Assembly (NCBI GenBank): GCA_034439755.1
Contig: JAWXAZ010000010.1
Span: 14,073-78,072 of the forward strand
Direction: 5' to 3'
Source: B1 sp034439755
GTDB taxonomy: Bacteria > Bacteroidota > Bacteroidia > UKL13-3
Length of the DNA stretch: 64,000 nt
In this document: piece by piece, positions 25,010 through 34,391 of the stretch
Layout: each line of letters opens with the position of its first letter
Position numbering within the stretch: the first letter of the stretch is position 1
The notes under the pieces: model-generated
What the model was told of the DNA's origin: nothing
Seen by the model: the letters and a program-made list of their open reading frames with translations, nothing else
The model's database searches: none
Position numbers and translations under genes: made by a program

Positions 25010-26041
25010 CTTATCTATCGCTTTCAAATCTAAAAAGAATTGCTTCTTTTTTAGAAAATGCTCAACGATAACGGCCTCTTTATATACTCCTTTTAAGATT
25101 GGATTTGGCAAGGTCTTGATCACTTTTTTTCTTTGTTTCCACCATTTCCCAAACTTAAAAAAGAAATGGGCATGGGCTTTATGAACCGCAGCGCTATCTG
25201 CAGTATTGGCATTCATCAAGAAATAAATAGAGCTTAATAAATCCAAGGTTGTTCTCAATGGAATAAGCCATAACAAGGTTTTAATCTCGCTGTTTTTCAA
25301 CAGCATTTGCAGTGAGTTTCTAAAATTAAGGTAGGTCTTTTTTGGGTTACCTTGTTGCAAAGTGCTACCTCCTAAATGATACACTTGGCTTGAACCGAAA
25401 TACCATATTTGATAGCCTGCTAATTGTAATCGCCAACACAAATCAACCTCTTCCATGTGGGCAAAAAAGTGTTCATCAAATCCGCCTACCGAATGAAAAG
25501 CCTCAGCTTTCAAAAACAAACAAGCCCCACTTGCCCAAAAAACCGGAAGGTCGTTGTTATACTGACCATTGTCTTTTTCCATGGTTTCAAAAAGGCGGCC
25601 TCTACAAAAAACATAGCCCAAATGGTCAATAAATCCGCCAGCACCGCCAGCATACTCAAAATGATCTTTCTGTTTATACTGTAATATTTTAGGCTGAGCA
25701 GCGGCAATGCCATCATCTTTTTGCATGCCTTCAATAACGGGTTCTATCCAAGATGGAATAACCTCCACATCGTTGTTGAGCAGCACATAATAATGGGCCT
25801 TAATTTCTTTGAGGGCATGGTTATAGCCACCTGCGTATCCATAATTTTGATCCAAAACCAAGGTCTCAACCGAGGGGAAATTTGCTTTTACAAATTCTAT
25901 TGAATCATCTGTTGAAGCATTGTCTGCTATCACAATTTTTAAATTTGGATAGGTGCTTGCCACTACACTGGGGAGAAACTGCTCCAATAAAGCTCTTTTG
26001 TTCCAATGAATAATAACAACGGCAACGGATGGGTAATTCAT
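25001..26041 (-). CDS. Family 2 glycosyltransferase
   Basis: Protein of 346 residues from MNYPSVAVVIIHWNK; the longer frame starts inside the upstream gene. GT-A fold motifs: VVIIHWNKRALLEQF, IADNASTDDSIEFV, YGYAGGYNHAL, LLNNDVEV (the metal-binding DxD-like site) and GGFDEHFFAHMEEVDLCWR. This resembles rhamnosyltransferase/WcaA-type enzymes of polysaccharide assembly. Its start codon overlaps the stop of the upstream small gene (TAATG), so the two are coupled. Acceptor and donor cannot be told. Confidence 0.88.
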   Translation of the reverse strand: MNYPSVAVVIIHWNKRALLEQFLPSVVASTYPNLKIVIADNASTDDSIEFVKANFPSVETLVLDQNYGYAGGYNHALKEIKAHYYVLLNNDVEVIPSWIEPVIEGMQKDDGIAAAQPKILQYKQKDHFEYAGGAGGFIDHLGYVFCRGRLFETMEKDNGQYNNDLPVFWASGACLFLKAEAFHSVGGFDEHFFAHMEEVDLCWRLQLAGYQIWYFGSSQVYHLGGSTLQQGNPKKTYLNFRNSLQMLLKNSEIKTLLWLIPLRTTLDLLSSIYFLMNANTADSAAVHKAHAHFFFKFGKWWKQRKKVIKTLPNPILKGVYKEAVIVEHFLKKKQFFLDLKAIDKLI

Positions 26042-26418
26042 TAATCTACTTTCTTTTTTTGTTTGTAGGGAACATACACAAATCTTGCGTCGCCGGGGGT
26101 GATGAGCAATATGCACATCGTTTCCTTGGGGTTCTTATAATTGGCAATAAAGTCTTGTTCTCTTTCTGGTAACACCAATTTTTTTTCTACCAATTCTTCC
26201 AGGGTACTCGCATGAATGGTGAAATCGCGGGCATAATCTCCTGCCAACAAAATTGGTTCACCCAATTTTACCTCGTGCTGATGTGCTACAAAAATGGGAT
26301 ACTTGGTAAAACCCTCTTTAAGCAAATCTTGCGAAACCTCTTTAATCATTGGACTATAGAACTGAAGATCGTCGGCCAAAATATCCAATAGTTTTTTTAA
26401 AATTTCTTCTTTATCCAT
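26041..26418 (-). CDS. Small protein of unknown function
   Basis: Protein of 125 residues, acidic N-terminus (MDKEEILKKLLDILADDLQF), then EPILLAGDYARDFTIHASTLEELVEK and a C-terminal strand MCILLITPGDARFVYVPY with a basic tail. No signal or membrane segment. No domain recognised. It is joined on both sides by one-base TAATG overlaps, to rlmD upstream and the GT2 downstream, so expression is tightly coupled. The strict coupling and clean frame make it a real gene. Confidence 0.75.
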   Translation of the reverse strand: MDKEEILKKLLDILADDLQFYSPMIKEVSQDLLKEGFTKYPIFVAHQHEVKLGEPILLAGDYARDFTIHASTLEELVEKKLVLPEREQDFIANYKNPKETMCILLITPGDARFVYVPYKQKKKVD

Positions 26419-27833
26419 TATTTTAATTCAAGTAAAGCGATGTTTTCTACATGGTGTGTATGTGGAAACATATCAACTGGTTGAACTTTAATTACCTGGT
26501 ATACGTCTGTCATTAAAGCAATGTCTCTTGCTTGTGTAGCAGGATTGCAACTCACATAAACTATTCTTTTGGGACGAACTTGCAACAGTTGGTTAATTAC
26601 ATCTTCGTGCATGCCTGCTCTCGGGGGATCTGTAATCACAACATCTGGTTTGCCATTTTTTTCAATGAAGCTACTCGTAAGTAAATCTTTCATATCGCCA
26701 GCAAAGAAATCGGCATGTTCAATATTGTTTAAGGCAGCATTTTTCTTGGCATCTTCAATGGCTTGTTCTACACTTTCTATGCCCACTACTTTCTTGGCCA
26801 TTTTGGAAACAAACAAAGCAATGGTTCCAACGCCGGTATACAAATCGTACACCAATTCTTCGCCAGTTAAACCGGCAAATTCGAGGGTTTTTTTGTATAA
26901 TTCGATGGTTTGGTAAGCATTTGTTTGAAAGAAAGATTTTGGTCCGATCTTGAATTTTAAATCTTCCAATTCTTCAATTAAAAACGCGTTTCCTGCAAAC
27001 ACTTTTATGTCTAAATCGAAAATGGTATCGTTTCTTTTTTCATTGATTACATACAACAAAGAGCTTATCTCTGGAACCGTTTGGTGAATGTGGTTTAACA
27101 AGGCTTCTCTTTTTTCTTTATCCTCATATCCTAAACTCACAATGAGCATCCATTCGCCTTTCATGTTATTGCGGAGTGTAAGGTTTCTTAAGAATCCAGT
27201 TTGCCCATAAAGGTTAAAGAAATCGTAATCGTTTTCCTTGCAAAAGTCTCTCACGCAATTGCGAATAACATCGTTAATTGGTGGCATGAGGTGACAAGTA
27301 AACACGTCGAACACCTTATCGAATCTACCCGGAATGTGATACCCTAAACCTACATTTTCTGCTTTACTTAGGGTGCCAATGTCCACTTTGTCGGTTAGCC
27401 ATTTTCTATCTGTACTCGAAAATTCCACTTTGTTTCTATACTGTGTGGTTTTGGCTGAACCAAGGATAGGTTCTATGGGCGGGAAGGGGAATTTACCTAT
27501 TCTCTCAAAAGCATCCTGCACTTGTTGTTGCTTGTATCGCAATTGCGATTCATAGCTCATTTGTTGCCATTTGCAACCGCCACAAGTGCCAAAATGTTCG
27601 CAGAATGTTTCTACCCTATCTGGCGACGGACTAATTATTTCGGTGATGGTGGCTAATTCGAAACGCCTTTTGTCTTGAATAACCCGGGCATTTACTATAT
27701 CTCCTGGCACGGCATATTCAACCATTACCACTTTTCCATCTTCTGGTCTTGCTATACTTTTTCCCTCGCTTCCTGCCGAAACAATGCTAAGGTTTTCATA
27801 AAACTTAGGTTCTTTACTTTTCTTTTTACCCAT
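26418..27833 (-). CDS. rlmD: 23S rRNA (uracil-C5)-methyltransferase, RlmD/RumA family
   Basis: Protein of 471 residues from MGKKKSKEPKFYENL; an ATG 14 codons upstream is less likely. It has an N-terminal TRAM domain, a Cys cluster for an iron-sulfur centre (CEHFGTCGGCKW plus a later Cys), the SAM motif YDLYTGVGTIALF, and the catalytic Cys in VSCNPATQARDI. DPPRAGMHED is the usual motif before it. The enzyme makes m5U in rRNA (by homology U1939) or tRNA; RlmD and TrmA-like relatives are hard to separate by eye, and the RNA position is inferred. First gene of the coupled trio. Confidence 0.9.
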   Translation of the reverse strand: MGKKKSKEPKFYENLSIVSAGSEGKSIARPEDGKVVMVEYAVPGDIVNARVIQDKRRFELATITEIISPSPDRVETFCEHFGTCGGCKWQQMSYESQLRYKQQQVQDAFERIGKFPFPPIEPILGSAKTTQYRNKVEFSSTDRKWLTDKVDIGTLSKAENVGLGYHIPGRFDKVFDVFTCHLMPPINDVIRNCVRDFCKENDYDFFNLYGQTGFLRNLTLRNNMKGEWMLIVSLGYEDKEKREALLNHIHQTVPEISSLLYVINEKRNDTIFDLDIKVFAGNAFLIEELEDLKFKIGPKSFFQTNAYQTIELYKKTLEFAGLTGEELVYDLYTGVGTIALFVSKMAKKVVGIESVEQAIEDAKKNAALNNIEHADFFAGDMKDLLTSSFIEKNGKPDVVITDPPRAGMHEDVINQLLQVRPKRIVYVSCNPATQARDIALMTDVYQVIKVQPVDMFPHTHHVENIALLELK

Positions 27834-27917
27834 GAGGGCCGCAAGATAATAAAAAAAAGACGGAGCTTCTAGCAATCTTGATGCGGGTTATTGCTAAGTA
27901 CTTATCAAAAAAATGTG

Positions 27918-27932
27918 TTGGTTCAAACCGAA
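27918..27932 (+). repeat. Dispersed palindromic motif, exact copy
   Basis: TTGGTTCAAACCGAA in intergenic DNA, 2 bp past the murB stop, in the gap before rlmD. Same placement relative to a minus-strand stop as the 18315 copy. Confidence 0.8.
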
Positions 27933-27934
27933 TC

Positions 27935-28954
27935 TTAAGAAACAATATTTACTTCTGGGTTAATATCGATGCCAAAGGTTTCCTTTACACTGGCTTTTAT
28001 TTGCAAGGCTGCGGCATAAATTTCATTGCCTGTTGCACCGCCATAATTTACCAAAACCAGGGCTTGGTCTTTGTGGGCACCTGTATTTCCGATTCGTTTG
28101 CCTTTAAACCCGCATTGCTCAATGAGCCAACCCGCAGGCACTTTCACAAGGCCGTTTTCTAATTTATAGCCGGGCATTTGTGGATGTTTAAGGAGCAAAT
28201 CCTTGTACATGGATTCTTCAATTTCGGGATTTTTAAAAAAGCTACCAGAGTTGCCTAATACTTTTGGATCGGGCAATTTAATGCTTCTAATTTGAATCAC
28301 TGCTTCACTTACATCCTTCATATTAGGTTGAGTGATGCCTTTTAATTGAAGCGTTTCTTGAATAGCGCCATACTTGGTATTAAGCTCTGCTTTTTTATTC
28401 AGTTTAAAGGTTACCGCAACAATGATATATTGGTCTTTGGCCTCGTTTTTAAAAATACTTTCTCGGTAGCCAAATTTACATTCTGCATTACTGAATTTTA
28501 CCAATTTTCCCGATTCAATTTCAATTGCAAACAACTCCTCAAAAGTGTCTTTAATTTCTGCCCCATAAGCCCCAATATTTTGCATTGGAGCAGCGCCTAC
28601 ACAGCCTGGTATTAAAGAAAGATTTTCTACACCGCCTAAATTTTTGTTGACGCAATATAGAACAAAATCGTGCCAGAGCTCGCCACTCATGGCTTTTACC
28701 CAAACATAATCTTCATTTTCTTTAATGATATCTAGGCCTGTTAAATTCATGCGAATAACCATCCCCTCATAATTTTGTGTGAGCAAAATATTGCTGCCAC
28801 CGCCCAAAATGAGTTTTTTTCTTTCATGTAAATTGAAAGTAGTACACAAAACTTGCACCTCTTCCACGGTTTTAACTTCCACAAATTGTTCGGCTAAAAC
28901 ATCAATTCCAAAGGTGTTATAGGGTTTTAACGATATGTTTTGATAAATCACCAT
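27935..28954 (-). CDS. murB: UDP-N-acetylenolpyruvoylglucosamine reductase
   Basis: Protein of 339 residues from MVIYQNISLKPYNTFG; the frame extends 26 codons upstream across the divergent start. FAD-binding motifs LGGGSNILL and LSLIPGCVGAAPMQNIGAYG, the catalytic Ser/Glu region SGSFFKNP, and the C-terminal AGWLIEQCGFKG and GNTGAHKDQALVLVN identify MurB. It reduces the enolpyruvyl group to make UDP-MurNAc in peptidoglycan synthesis. The length and C-terminus suggest the E. coli-like type I enzyme. Divergent from the sulfatase gene. Confidence 0.95.
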   Translation of the reverse strand: MVIYQNISLKPYNTFGIDVLAEQFVEVKTVEEVQVLCTTFNLHERKKLILGGGSNILLTQNYEGMVIRMNLTGLDIIKENEDYVWVKAMSGELWHDFVLYCVNKNLGGVENLSLIPGCVGAAPMQNIGAYGAEIKDTFEELFAIEIESGKLVKFSNAECKFGYRESIFKNEAKDQYIIVAVTFKLNKKAELNTKYGAIQETLQLKGITQPNMKDVSEAVIQIRSIKLPDPKVLGNSGSFFKNPEIEESMYKDLLLKHPQMPGYKLENGLVKVPAGWLIEQCGFKGKRIGNTGAHKDQALVLVNYGGATGNEIYAAALQIKASVKETFGIDINPEVNIVS

Positions 28955-29023
28955 ATTTGTATGGCAAATAAAGAAATTCGAATGAAAAAAGCGATATAAA
29001 AAAAATATTCTATTTTGCACCAA

Positions 29024-30913
29024 ATGTTGCACGCTTTTAAACTTCTACTCACTAGATTGGCAATAGCCATGTTATTTGCCTCTTTGTGCAGGTTGCTTTT
29101 CTTGATATTTAATCCTGTTTTTTTTCAATACTCGGTTGCAGATTTGGCTCAAGGGTTTTATTATGGCTTGCTGTACGATTTGTCTGTAACCATTTATGTG
29201 CATGGATTATTCTTGGCTTTGCATTTATTGCCTGCTAAATTGTTTTACAAAAAACCTTTGCAACAATTTTTGTTTTTCCTTTTTCTTTTTGGGCAATTGT
29301 TGATCTTGTTTTTTAACATGGTAGACATTGGTTATTTTCCGATTTCGGGCAAGCGAAGTGGCATGGAAATATTTTCTATGGCTTCTGAGACTAATGGTTT
29401 GGTGCTGCAATATTTAAGTGATTATTGGTATTTGTTATTGGCACTATTGGGCATGCTTTGGCTCAATTATAAGTTGTATTTGCCCAGCTATAAACAAGCA
29501 ATTTCGATTGGGTTTGGTGCAAAATATAACCAACTTTCAACAGAAGTTTTATTGCGAATTTTTGTGCTTGCCTTTGCCTTTGTGGGTGCAAGGGGCGGTT
29601 TGAACCTATTGCCGTTAAATACTTTTGATGCTGCCAGGCAAACCCGCGCAGAATTGATTCCATTGGTGGTTAATACGCCATTTAATATGATCATAAGCAC
29701 CCAACAATCTGGATTAAAGGAGTTGAATTATATGTCGGTTCAAACCGAAGAAAAATGGTTTAACCCCATGCAAAAAATTGTTGGCGACAGCGTTTTAGTA
29801 TCTAAACGAAATTTGGTGGTCATTGTAGTAGAAAGTTTAGGGAAAGAATATGTGGGATTTTATAACAATCAACATGGTTATACGCCCTTTTTAGATTCTT
29901 TAATGCAGTATTCGGAGGTTTATATGCATGCTTATGCCAATGGAAAGAAGTCTATTGAGGGCATTCCTGCTATTTTAGCTTCAATTCCTTCTTGGATGGA
30001 AACCCCTTATTTAAGCAGCTATTACCAAGGAAATGATTTGCATGGAGCGGCTTATTATTTGCAAAAGTTGGGCTATGATGCAAGCTTTTATCATGGTGGG
30101 AAAAATGGCACCATGAGTTTCGATAATTTTATAGCTTTGAGTGGTGGCGGAAAATATTTTGGCAAGAATGAATATCCAACTAAAGCCGATTTTGATGGCT
30201 TTTGGGGTATATCGGATCAACCATATTTGCGTTATTTTGGAGCTGAGTTGGGTGAAAAAAAGGAGCCGTTTTTTTCTACAGTTTTTACCCTCACCTCTCA
30301 TCATCCCTATGAGTTGCCTGCGGGTGAAAAGGGTAAATTTCCCATGGGAACTTTGCCTATTCATCAAACAATTGGCTATGCCGACGATGCCTTGCGGGCC
30401 TTTTTTACTTATGCAAAAACACAGTCTTGGTATGCCCATACGAGTTTTATTTTAACGGCCGATCACAGTGCAGAAAATGTAAGGCCCTATTATCAAAGTG
30501 CACAGGGGAAATATGAGGTGCCATTATTTGTGTTTAGGCCAGGTTATACAACGCTTAAATTGAATAATAGAACATTATCGCATCTAGATATAATGCCCTT
30601 GATATTGCAGGAGGCAAATTATGCTGATTCATTTTTTAGTTTCGGAATTAATCCTAAATCGGAGTCTAAAAATGGGGCTGCTATTCAATATCAAGATGGG
30701 TATTATCGCATAATTCAATGGCCTTATGTTTATCATTTTGATGGGCAAAACACTTTGGCTTTGTTTAATGTGAGTGAAGACTCTTTGTTAAAGAAAAATT
30801 TAATGAATGAGCAAATTCTTAAGCCAAAATTGGATAGCATGGATATGCTGCTAAAAAGTACTTTGCAAAGCTATCACCGCAAGTTGATAAGCAACAAAGC
30901 ATTTTTACCTTAG
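29024..30913 (+). CDS. LTA synthase-like membrane sulfatase/phosphoglycerol transferase
   Basis: Protein of 629 residues. The N-terminal third has about five membrane helices. The rest is an alkaline phosphatase-superfamily sulfatase domain with VVIVVESLGKEYVGFY (metal ligand Glu), ANGKKSIEGIPAILASIPS (nucleophile region, Ser near residue 308 where LtaS has Thr), TSHHPYELP and LTADHSAENV (metal ligands Asp-His). In Gram-negatives these enzymes add phosphoglycerol or phosphoethanolamine groups to glycans or lipids. The start at 29024 is favoured over a TTG three codons earlier. It carries a copy of the dispersed motif (29735). Confidence 0.87.
   Translation: MLHAFKLLLTRLAIAMLFASLCRLLFLIFNPVFFQYSVADLAQGFYYGLLYDLSVTIYVHGLFLALHLLPAKLFYKKPLQQFLFFLFLFGQLLILFFNMVDIGYFPISGKRSGMEIFSMASETNGLVLQYLSDYWYLLLALLGMLWLNYKLYLPSYKQAISIGFGAKYNQLSTEVLLRIFVLAFAFVGARGGLNLLPLNTFDAARQTRAELIPLVVNTPFNMIISTQQSGLKELNYMSVQTEEKWFNPMQKIVGDSVLVSKRNLVVIVVESLGKEYVGFYNNQHGYTPFLDSLMQYSEVYMHAYANGKKSIEGIPAILASIPSWMETPYLSSYYQGNDLHGAAYYLQKLGYDASFYHGGKNGTMSFDNFIALSGGGKYFGKNEYPTKADFDGFWGISDQPYLRYFGAELGEKKEPFFSTVFTLTSHHPYELPAGEKGKFPMGTLPIHQTIGYADDALRAFFTYAKTQSWYAHTSFILTADHSAENVRPYYQSAQGKYEVPLFVFRPGYTTLKLNNRTLSHLDIMPLILQEANYADSFFSFGINPKSESKNGAAIQYQDGYYRIIQWPYVYHFDGQNTLALFNVSEDSLLKKNLMNEQILKPKLDSMDMLLKSTLQSYHRKLISNKAFLP
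29735..29749 (+). repeat. Dispersed palindromic motif, 14/15 copy
   Basis: TCGGTTCAAACCGAA, forming the dyad TCGGTT-CA-AACCGA, inside the sulfatase gene, read as Ser-Val-Gln-Thr-Glu. Confidence 0.65.
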
Positions 30914-30992
30914 CCTATTTAGTTGGGCTATTTGTTTGATATATTTTCTTTCCCTCGTTGCTATTTTTAACACTGTTTAGAAATAAATGTTA

Positions 30993-31706
30993 TTACGCTA
31001 ACCTATTAGCCTGTATAAGCTTTTGAAGGTTTTCTTTATACACCGCCCCAACAGAAATGGTTTGGTTGTTTATGATAAGACTATTGCTATCTGATTGGCT
31101 AATAAAATTGATGTTTACAATATACGATTTATGAACTCGGGCAAATTGTGGATAGGGTTTTAATTGGTCCTCAAAATTTTTCATGGTGCTATGAATGATA
31201 ATGCGTTCATCGTTTACACATACTTTAATATAATCGCCTAAACCTTCAACCAACCAGATATTGTTAACATCAATACGCAGCCATTTGCTATCCGATCTTA
31301 CAAATAGAACTTTTTGCGGGGCGGTATTTGGCGCTTGCAGTGTGTTTTGTTTTAAATGATATGCCTTTTCTATGGCCTTATTTAATCGCTCAAGGGAAAT
31401 GGGTTTAAGTAAGTAATCAACAGCATTTAACTCATAGCTTTCTAGGGCATAATTTGGATAGGCCGTTGTATAGATAACCATAGGCGGCTCTTTTAACGAG
31501 CGCAAAAATTCAATGCCATTTATCTCTGGCATGTTTATGTCTAATAGCAATAAATCAATTGGGTTTTTAATGATAAATGAATAGGCTTCAATGGCGTCTT
31601 TACAAGTGCCCACAAGCTCTATGTTAGCATGGCCTTTTAAATGGCTTTGCAAAACCTCTATGGCTAGAGGCTCATCGTCTGTAATTAATGTGCGCAATGT
31701 GATCAT
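30993..31706 (-). CDS. LytTR-family response regulator
   Basis: Protein of 237 residues. It has an N-terminal receiver domain: acidic pocket ITDDEP, phospho-acceptor in LLLLDINMPEING, and the Lys in YLLKPIS. The C-terminal LytTR DNA-binding domain covers about residues 135-235, with VEGLGDYIKVCVNDERIIIHSTMKNFEDQL and FARVHKSYIVNI. Partner of the sensor kinase, with a 4-nt overlap between the two genes. These regulators bind pairs of 9-bp direct repeats about 21 bp apart; such a pair lies just beyond the kinase start (32828-32857). Confidence 0.95.
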   Translation of the reverse strand: MITLRTLITDDEPLAIEVLQSHLKGHANIELVGTCKDAIEAYSFIIKNPIDLLLLDINMPEINGIEFLRSLKEPPMVIYTTAYPNYALESYELNAVDYLLKPISLERLNKAIEKAYHLKQNTLQAPNTAPQKVLFVRSDSKWLRIDVNNIWLVEGLGDYIKVCVNDERIIIHSTMKNFEDQLKPYPQFARVHKSYIVNINFISQSDSNSLIINNQTISVGAVYKENLQKLIQANRLA

Positions 31707-32785
31707 GCTTCGAGATTTATTTTAATTAGTATGTCGTAAATATCCACCTCTTCTTTTATTTCCATTTTAAAATTATCTGGATATAGCAATGCTAAACGTT
31801 TTTTTAGGTTTGCCAATCCTATACCTCCTATGTTTTCATTTAAGCTTTTGGCCGATTTTATAAAGGTGTTACGGCATTTTATGGCTAAAATACCTTTGTG
31901 AATATTAAACTCAAAATGGATGCTTGGTTGTTTCACATTTCTAGTATATTTAAATACATTTTCTAATACAGGTAGCCACAGCAAGGGTGCAATTTTATAT
32001 TCGTTATCGGTATGGATGGTAAATTGCATTTTATCTGTTTCGGGTATGCGCAAGAGTTCGATATCAATAAACGAAAGCATGATTTCCTTTTCGGCTTCAG
32101 CACTTACTAAATTGCCTTCCGATTCGTATAACATATAACGAAGCACTGCAGCAAGTTTTAGGATTAAATCTGGTGTTTGCGCATCTTTTTTTAAGGACAA
32201 GGCGTAAATGTTATTTAACGTATTAAACAAAAAGTGTGGGTTAATTTGATTTTTTAAAAAGATGAGTTCAGCTTCTCTATGTTCATTGATGGCATTTTGT
32301 AGCGCGCTTAACTTGCTTTTTGAATGGTGATATAGTCCGAGTAAACCAAACACCACCAACCAAACGAGCATGGTAAAGAAATATGTTTCTATGTCTGCTA
32401 ATACCTCTGTAAAGCTTACTCCATCGCCAATTTGCGACATAACCATACTTGTTTGTAAGGTATCAAGAAGGGGAAACCAACTATGGAGCAATTTTAGCAT
32501 AACTACATACCCATAACTAATGGATACTAGCAGTAGAAATGAGGAAGAATAATAGGCGATTTTTTTTCCTTTAAATAGAAATTTTGTTTGTAGATAAAAG
32601 TTATGGATATATGCGAGTGCTGCAAAAAAACTCATGTTTAAGAGAATTAATCCATAAAAAATGAGTCTACTATTCTCTGGCTGATCATCTGCATCTGGAA
32701 ACTTAATGACAATAAGGAGTATCCATAAATATATATTTAAAGCAGGCCTTGATCCAATTGTATATATCCACTGTTGTTTGTTCAT
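31703..32785 (-). CDS. LytS-type sensor histidine kinase
   Basis: Protein of 360 residues from MNKQQWIYTIG (a Met three codons upstream is also possible). Four membrane helices cover roughly residues 10-170, with short loops and no large sensor domain. The His-kinase domain has the phospho-acceptor in FLKNQINPHFLFNTLNNIYAL, and a GHKL-type ATPase with PLLWLPVLENVFKY and GIGLANLKKRL. It is the first gene of the pair with the LytTR regulator. The signal is unknown; it may act within the membrane. Confidence 0.93.
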   Translation of the reverse strand: MNKQQWIYTIGSRPALNIYLWILLIVIKFPDADDQPENSRLIFYGLILLNMSFFAALAYIHNFYLQTKFLFKGKKIAYYSSSFLLLVSISYGYVVMLKLLHSWFPLLDTLQTSMVMSQIGDGVSFTEVLADIETYFFTMLVWLVVFGLLGLYHHSKSKLSALQNAINEHREAELIFLKNQINPHFLFNTLNNIYALSLKKDAQTPDLILKLAAVLRYMLYESEGNLVSAEAEKEIMLSFIDIELLRIPETDKMQFTIHTDNEYKIAPLLWLPVLENVFKYTRNVKQPSIHFEFNIHKGILAIKCRNTFIKSAKSLNENIGGIGLANLKKRLALLYPDNFKMEIKEEVDIYDILIKINLEA

Positions 32786-32827
32786 TGGCGCCAAAGGTTT
32801 ACTTTATTCATTATAGGGCAATTTGTT

Positions 32828-32873
32828 TTCGACAAACCTATCATTTAATTCGACAAAATTTCATGGTCGAATT
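32828..32873. promoter_or_regulatory. Candidate LytTR operator (9-bp direct repeats) plus inverted copy
   Basis: TTCGACAAA occurs at 32828-32836 and again at 32849-32857, exactly 21 bp apart (12-bp spacer). AATTCGAC (32848-32855) also has a perfect inverted copy, GTCGAATT, at 32866-32873. The site is in the 166-bp gap between the kinase start and the divergent serine hydrolase start. The direct-repeat spacing fits LytTR-type binding. Confidence 0.5.
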
Positions 32874-32951
32874 GCAGGCATAGTTTATCTAAAAATACCA
32901 TTTGCTAATAATTTTAATCGGTGTTTTGTGTTCGAATTTAAACCTAAAAAC

Positions 32952-34325
32952 ATGAAAAAACTTATTTACATCACTGCAATTATTGCGCTCTTTTTTATTG
33001 ACAGGGCAAGCGCTCAAATTAGTCCAGAAGTGGACCAAGAATTACAAAGCACCTTGGATAGTGTTTGTAGCCTGTATAAAATTAAGGGGGTATCGGCAGC
33101 CGTTCTTCTGCCAGGAATTGGATTATGGAAGGGCGTTTATGGAGATTCTCATCAAGGGGTGAAAATGAGAAGTGATATGCTTTTAGGCATGGGAAGTAAT
33201 ACCAAAACACATATTGCCGCTGCATTATTAATCATGCAACAAAATGGCCAATTGAGCTTAGATGATAGCATTGGAAAATGGATTATTGGCTACCCTAATA
33301 TTCCTGCCAATATTACCATTAGGCAATGTCTGAACCATAGCAGTGGATTACACGATTATTTACAAAATGATGCTATTAATGACAGTATTTTTGATAGACC
33401 AAATAGAATCTGGACTAAATTGGAAATATTGAAAATGGCCAGTACGCCCAATTTTGCCCCCGGAAAGGGCTGGAGTTACTCAAATACAAATTATATTGTT
33501 GCAGGAATAATCATTGAAATGGTTGCGAAAAAGGCGCCATTTGAAGTTATTCAGGAGCTAATTTTAAACCCGCACCAACTTAACAATACTTTTTATTACG
33601 GCGCACAAGGTGCTAAAGTAATTGCGCATCCCTGGAGTATGAATATGACAGGAACTGAATTAACAGACATGACCACCACCCCCTTGATGAACAATTTATT
33701 TAGTTTGGCAAATACAGCAGGTTGGCTCATCACTACAGCCGAAGACAATGTAAATTTTTGGTATAAACTATGCACGCAGCAAGTATTATCAAATCAATCT
33801 TGGCTCCAAATGACGAGCATGAAGTCTATTGGTAGTAATACGTTCTATGGATTAGGAATTTTTAGATACAATAAGAAATTAAATGGCCGTACTTTTTATT
33901 CGCACGGAGGCACCTTTTTTGGATACATTAACGAAAATGTTTTCGATACTACCTCAAAGGTTGCCATATCTGCCTTAACCAATCAAGATAGTTTAAATAA
34001 TAATGGATTATTGGCCACAGTTATAAATGCTTTGCATAAATTAAGTTTAAAGCTGCCAACAAATGGTTTAAATACACTGTCTTCGGTTCAGTTCAGCGTT
34101 TTTCCAAATCCTGCAAATACAGAACTAAACCTACAATTGGATGAACCAAATTTTAATGGGGTAGTAGAACTTATCGACTATAATGGAAAGGTGATTTCCC
34201 AAGAGGAATTAACCAAATCTAATATGCAGGTAAATACTTCTTACCTGCCAAATGGATTGTACTTATTGCGTGTGAGTACTTTTGGTAAAGTTTCCACTAA
34301 GCGAGTTTTGATAATGCATAATTAA
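32952..34325 (+). CDS. T9SS-exported serine hydrolase (beta-lactamase family)
   Basis: Protein of 457 residues from MKKLIYITAIIALF, followed by a signal peptide ending ASAQ; the 43 codons upstream in the same frame are not signal-like. A class C beta-lactamase/DD-peptidase fold has SNTK (SxxK, near residue 84), YSNTNY (YxN) and SHGG (HxG). The last 75 residues are a T9SS sorting tail: VFPNPANTELNLQL, VELIDYNGKVIS, LPNGLYLLRV. It is exported to the surface or medium and could be a peptidase, esterase or D-aminopeptidase. Divergent from the LytTR operon with shared repeats upstream, so it may be controlled by it. Confidence 0.88.
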   Translation: MKKLIYITAIIALFFIDRASAQISPEVDQELQSTLDSVCSLYKIKGVSAAVLLPGIGLWKGVYGDSHQGVKMRSDMLLGMGSNTKTHIAAALLIMQQNGQLSLDDSIGKWIIGYPNIPANITIRQCLNHSSGLHDYLQNDAINDSIFDRPNRIWTKLEILKMASTPNFAPGKGWSYSNTNYIVAGIIIEMVAKKAPFEVIQELILNPHQLNNTFYYGAQGAKVIAHPWSMNMTGTELTDMTTTPLMNNLFSLANTAGWLITTAEDNVNFWYKLCTQQVLSNQSWLQMTSMKSIGSNTFYGLGIFRYNKKLNGRTFYSHGGTFFGYINENVFDTTSKVAISALTNQDSLNNNGLLATVINALHKLSLKLPTNGLNTLSSVQFSVFPNPANTELNLQLDEPNFNGVVELIDYNGKVISQEELTKSNMQVNTSYLPNGLYLLRVSTFGKVSTKRVLIMHN

Positions 34326-34332
34326 TGTCAAT

Positions 34333-34370
34333 AAATGAGCGTTGTTTGTTAGTAAAAACAACGCTCATTT
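34333..34370 (+). terminator. Rho-independent terminator of the serine hydrolase gene
   Basis: AAATGAGCGTTGTTT pairs with AAAACAACGCTCATTT across a short loop, followed by T-rich DNA. Begins 7 bp past the stop. Confidence 0.85.
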
Positions 34371-34391
34371 ATTGTATAAAAGAATAATTTA

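Noticed and set aside
32823..32951. N-terminal extension of the serine hydrolase gene
   Set aside because: The 43 extra codons overlap the putative operator and are followed by a clear signal peptide start at 32952.
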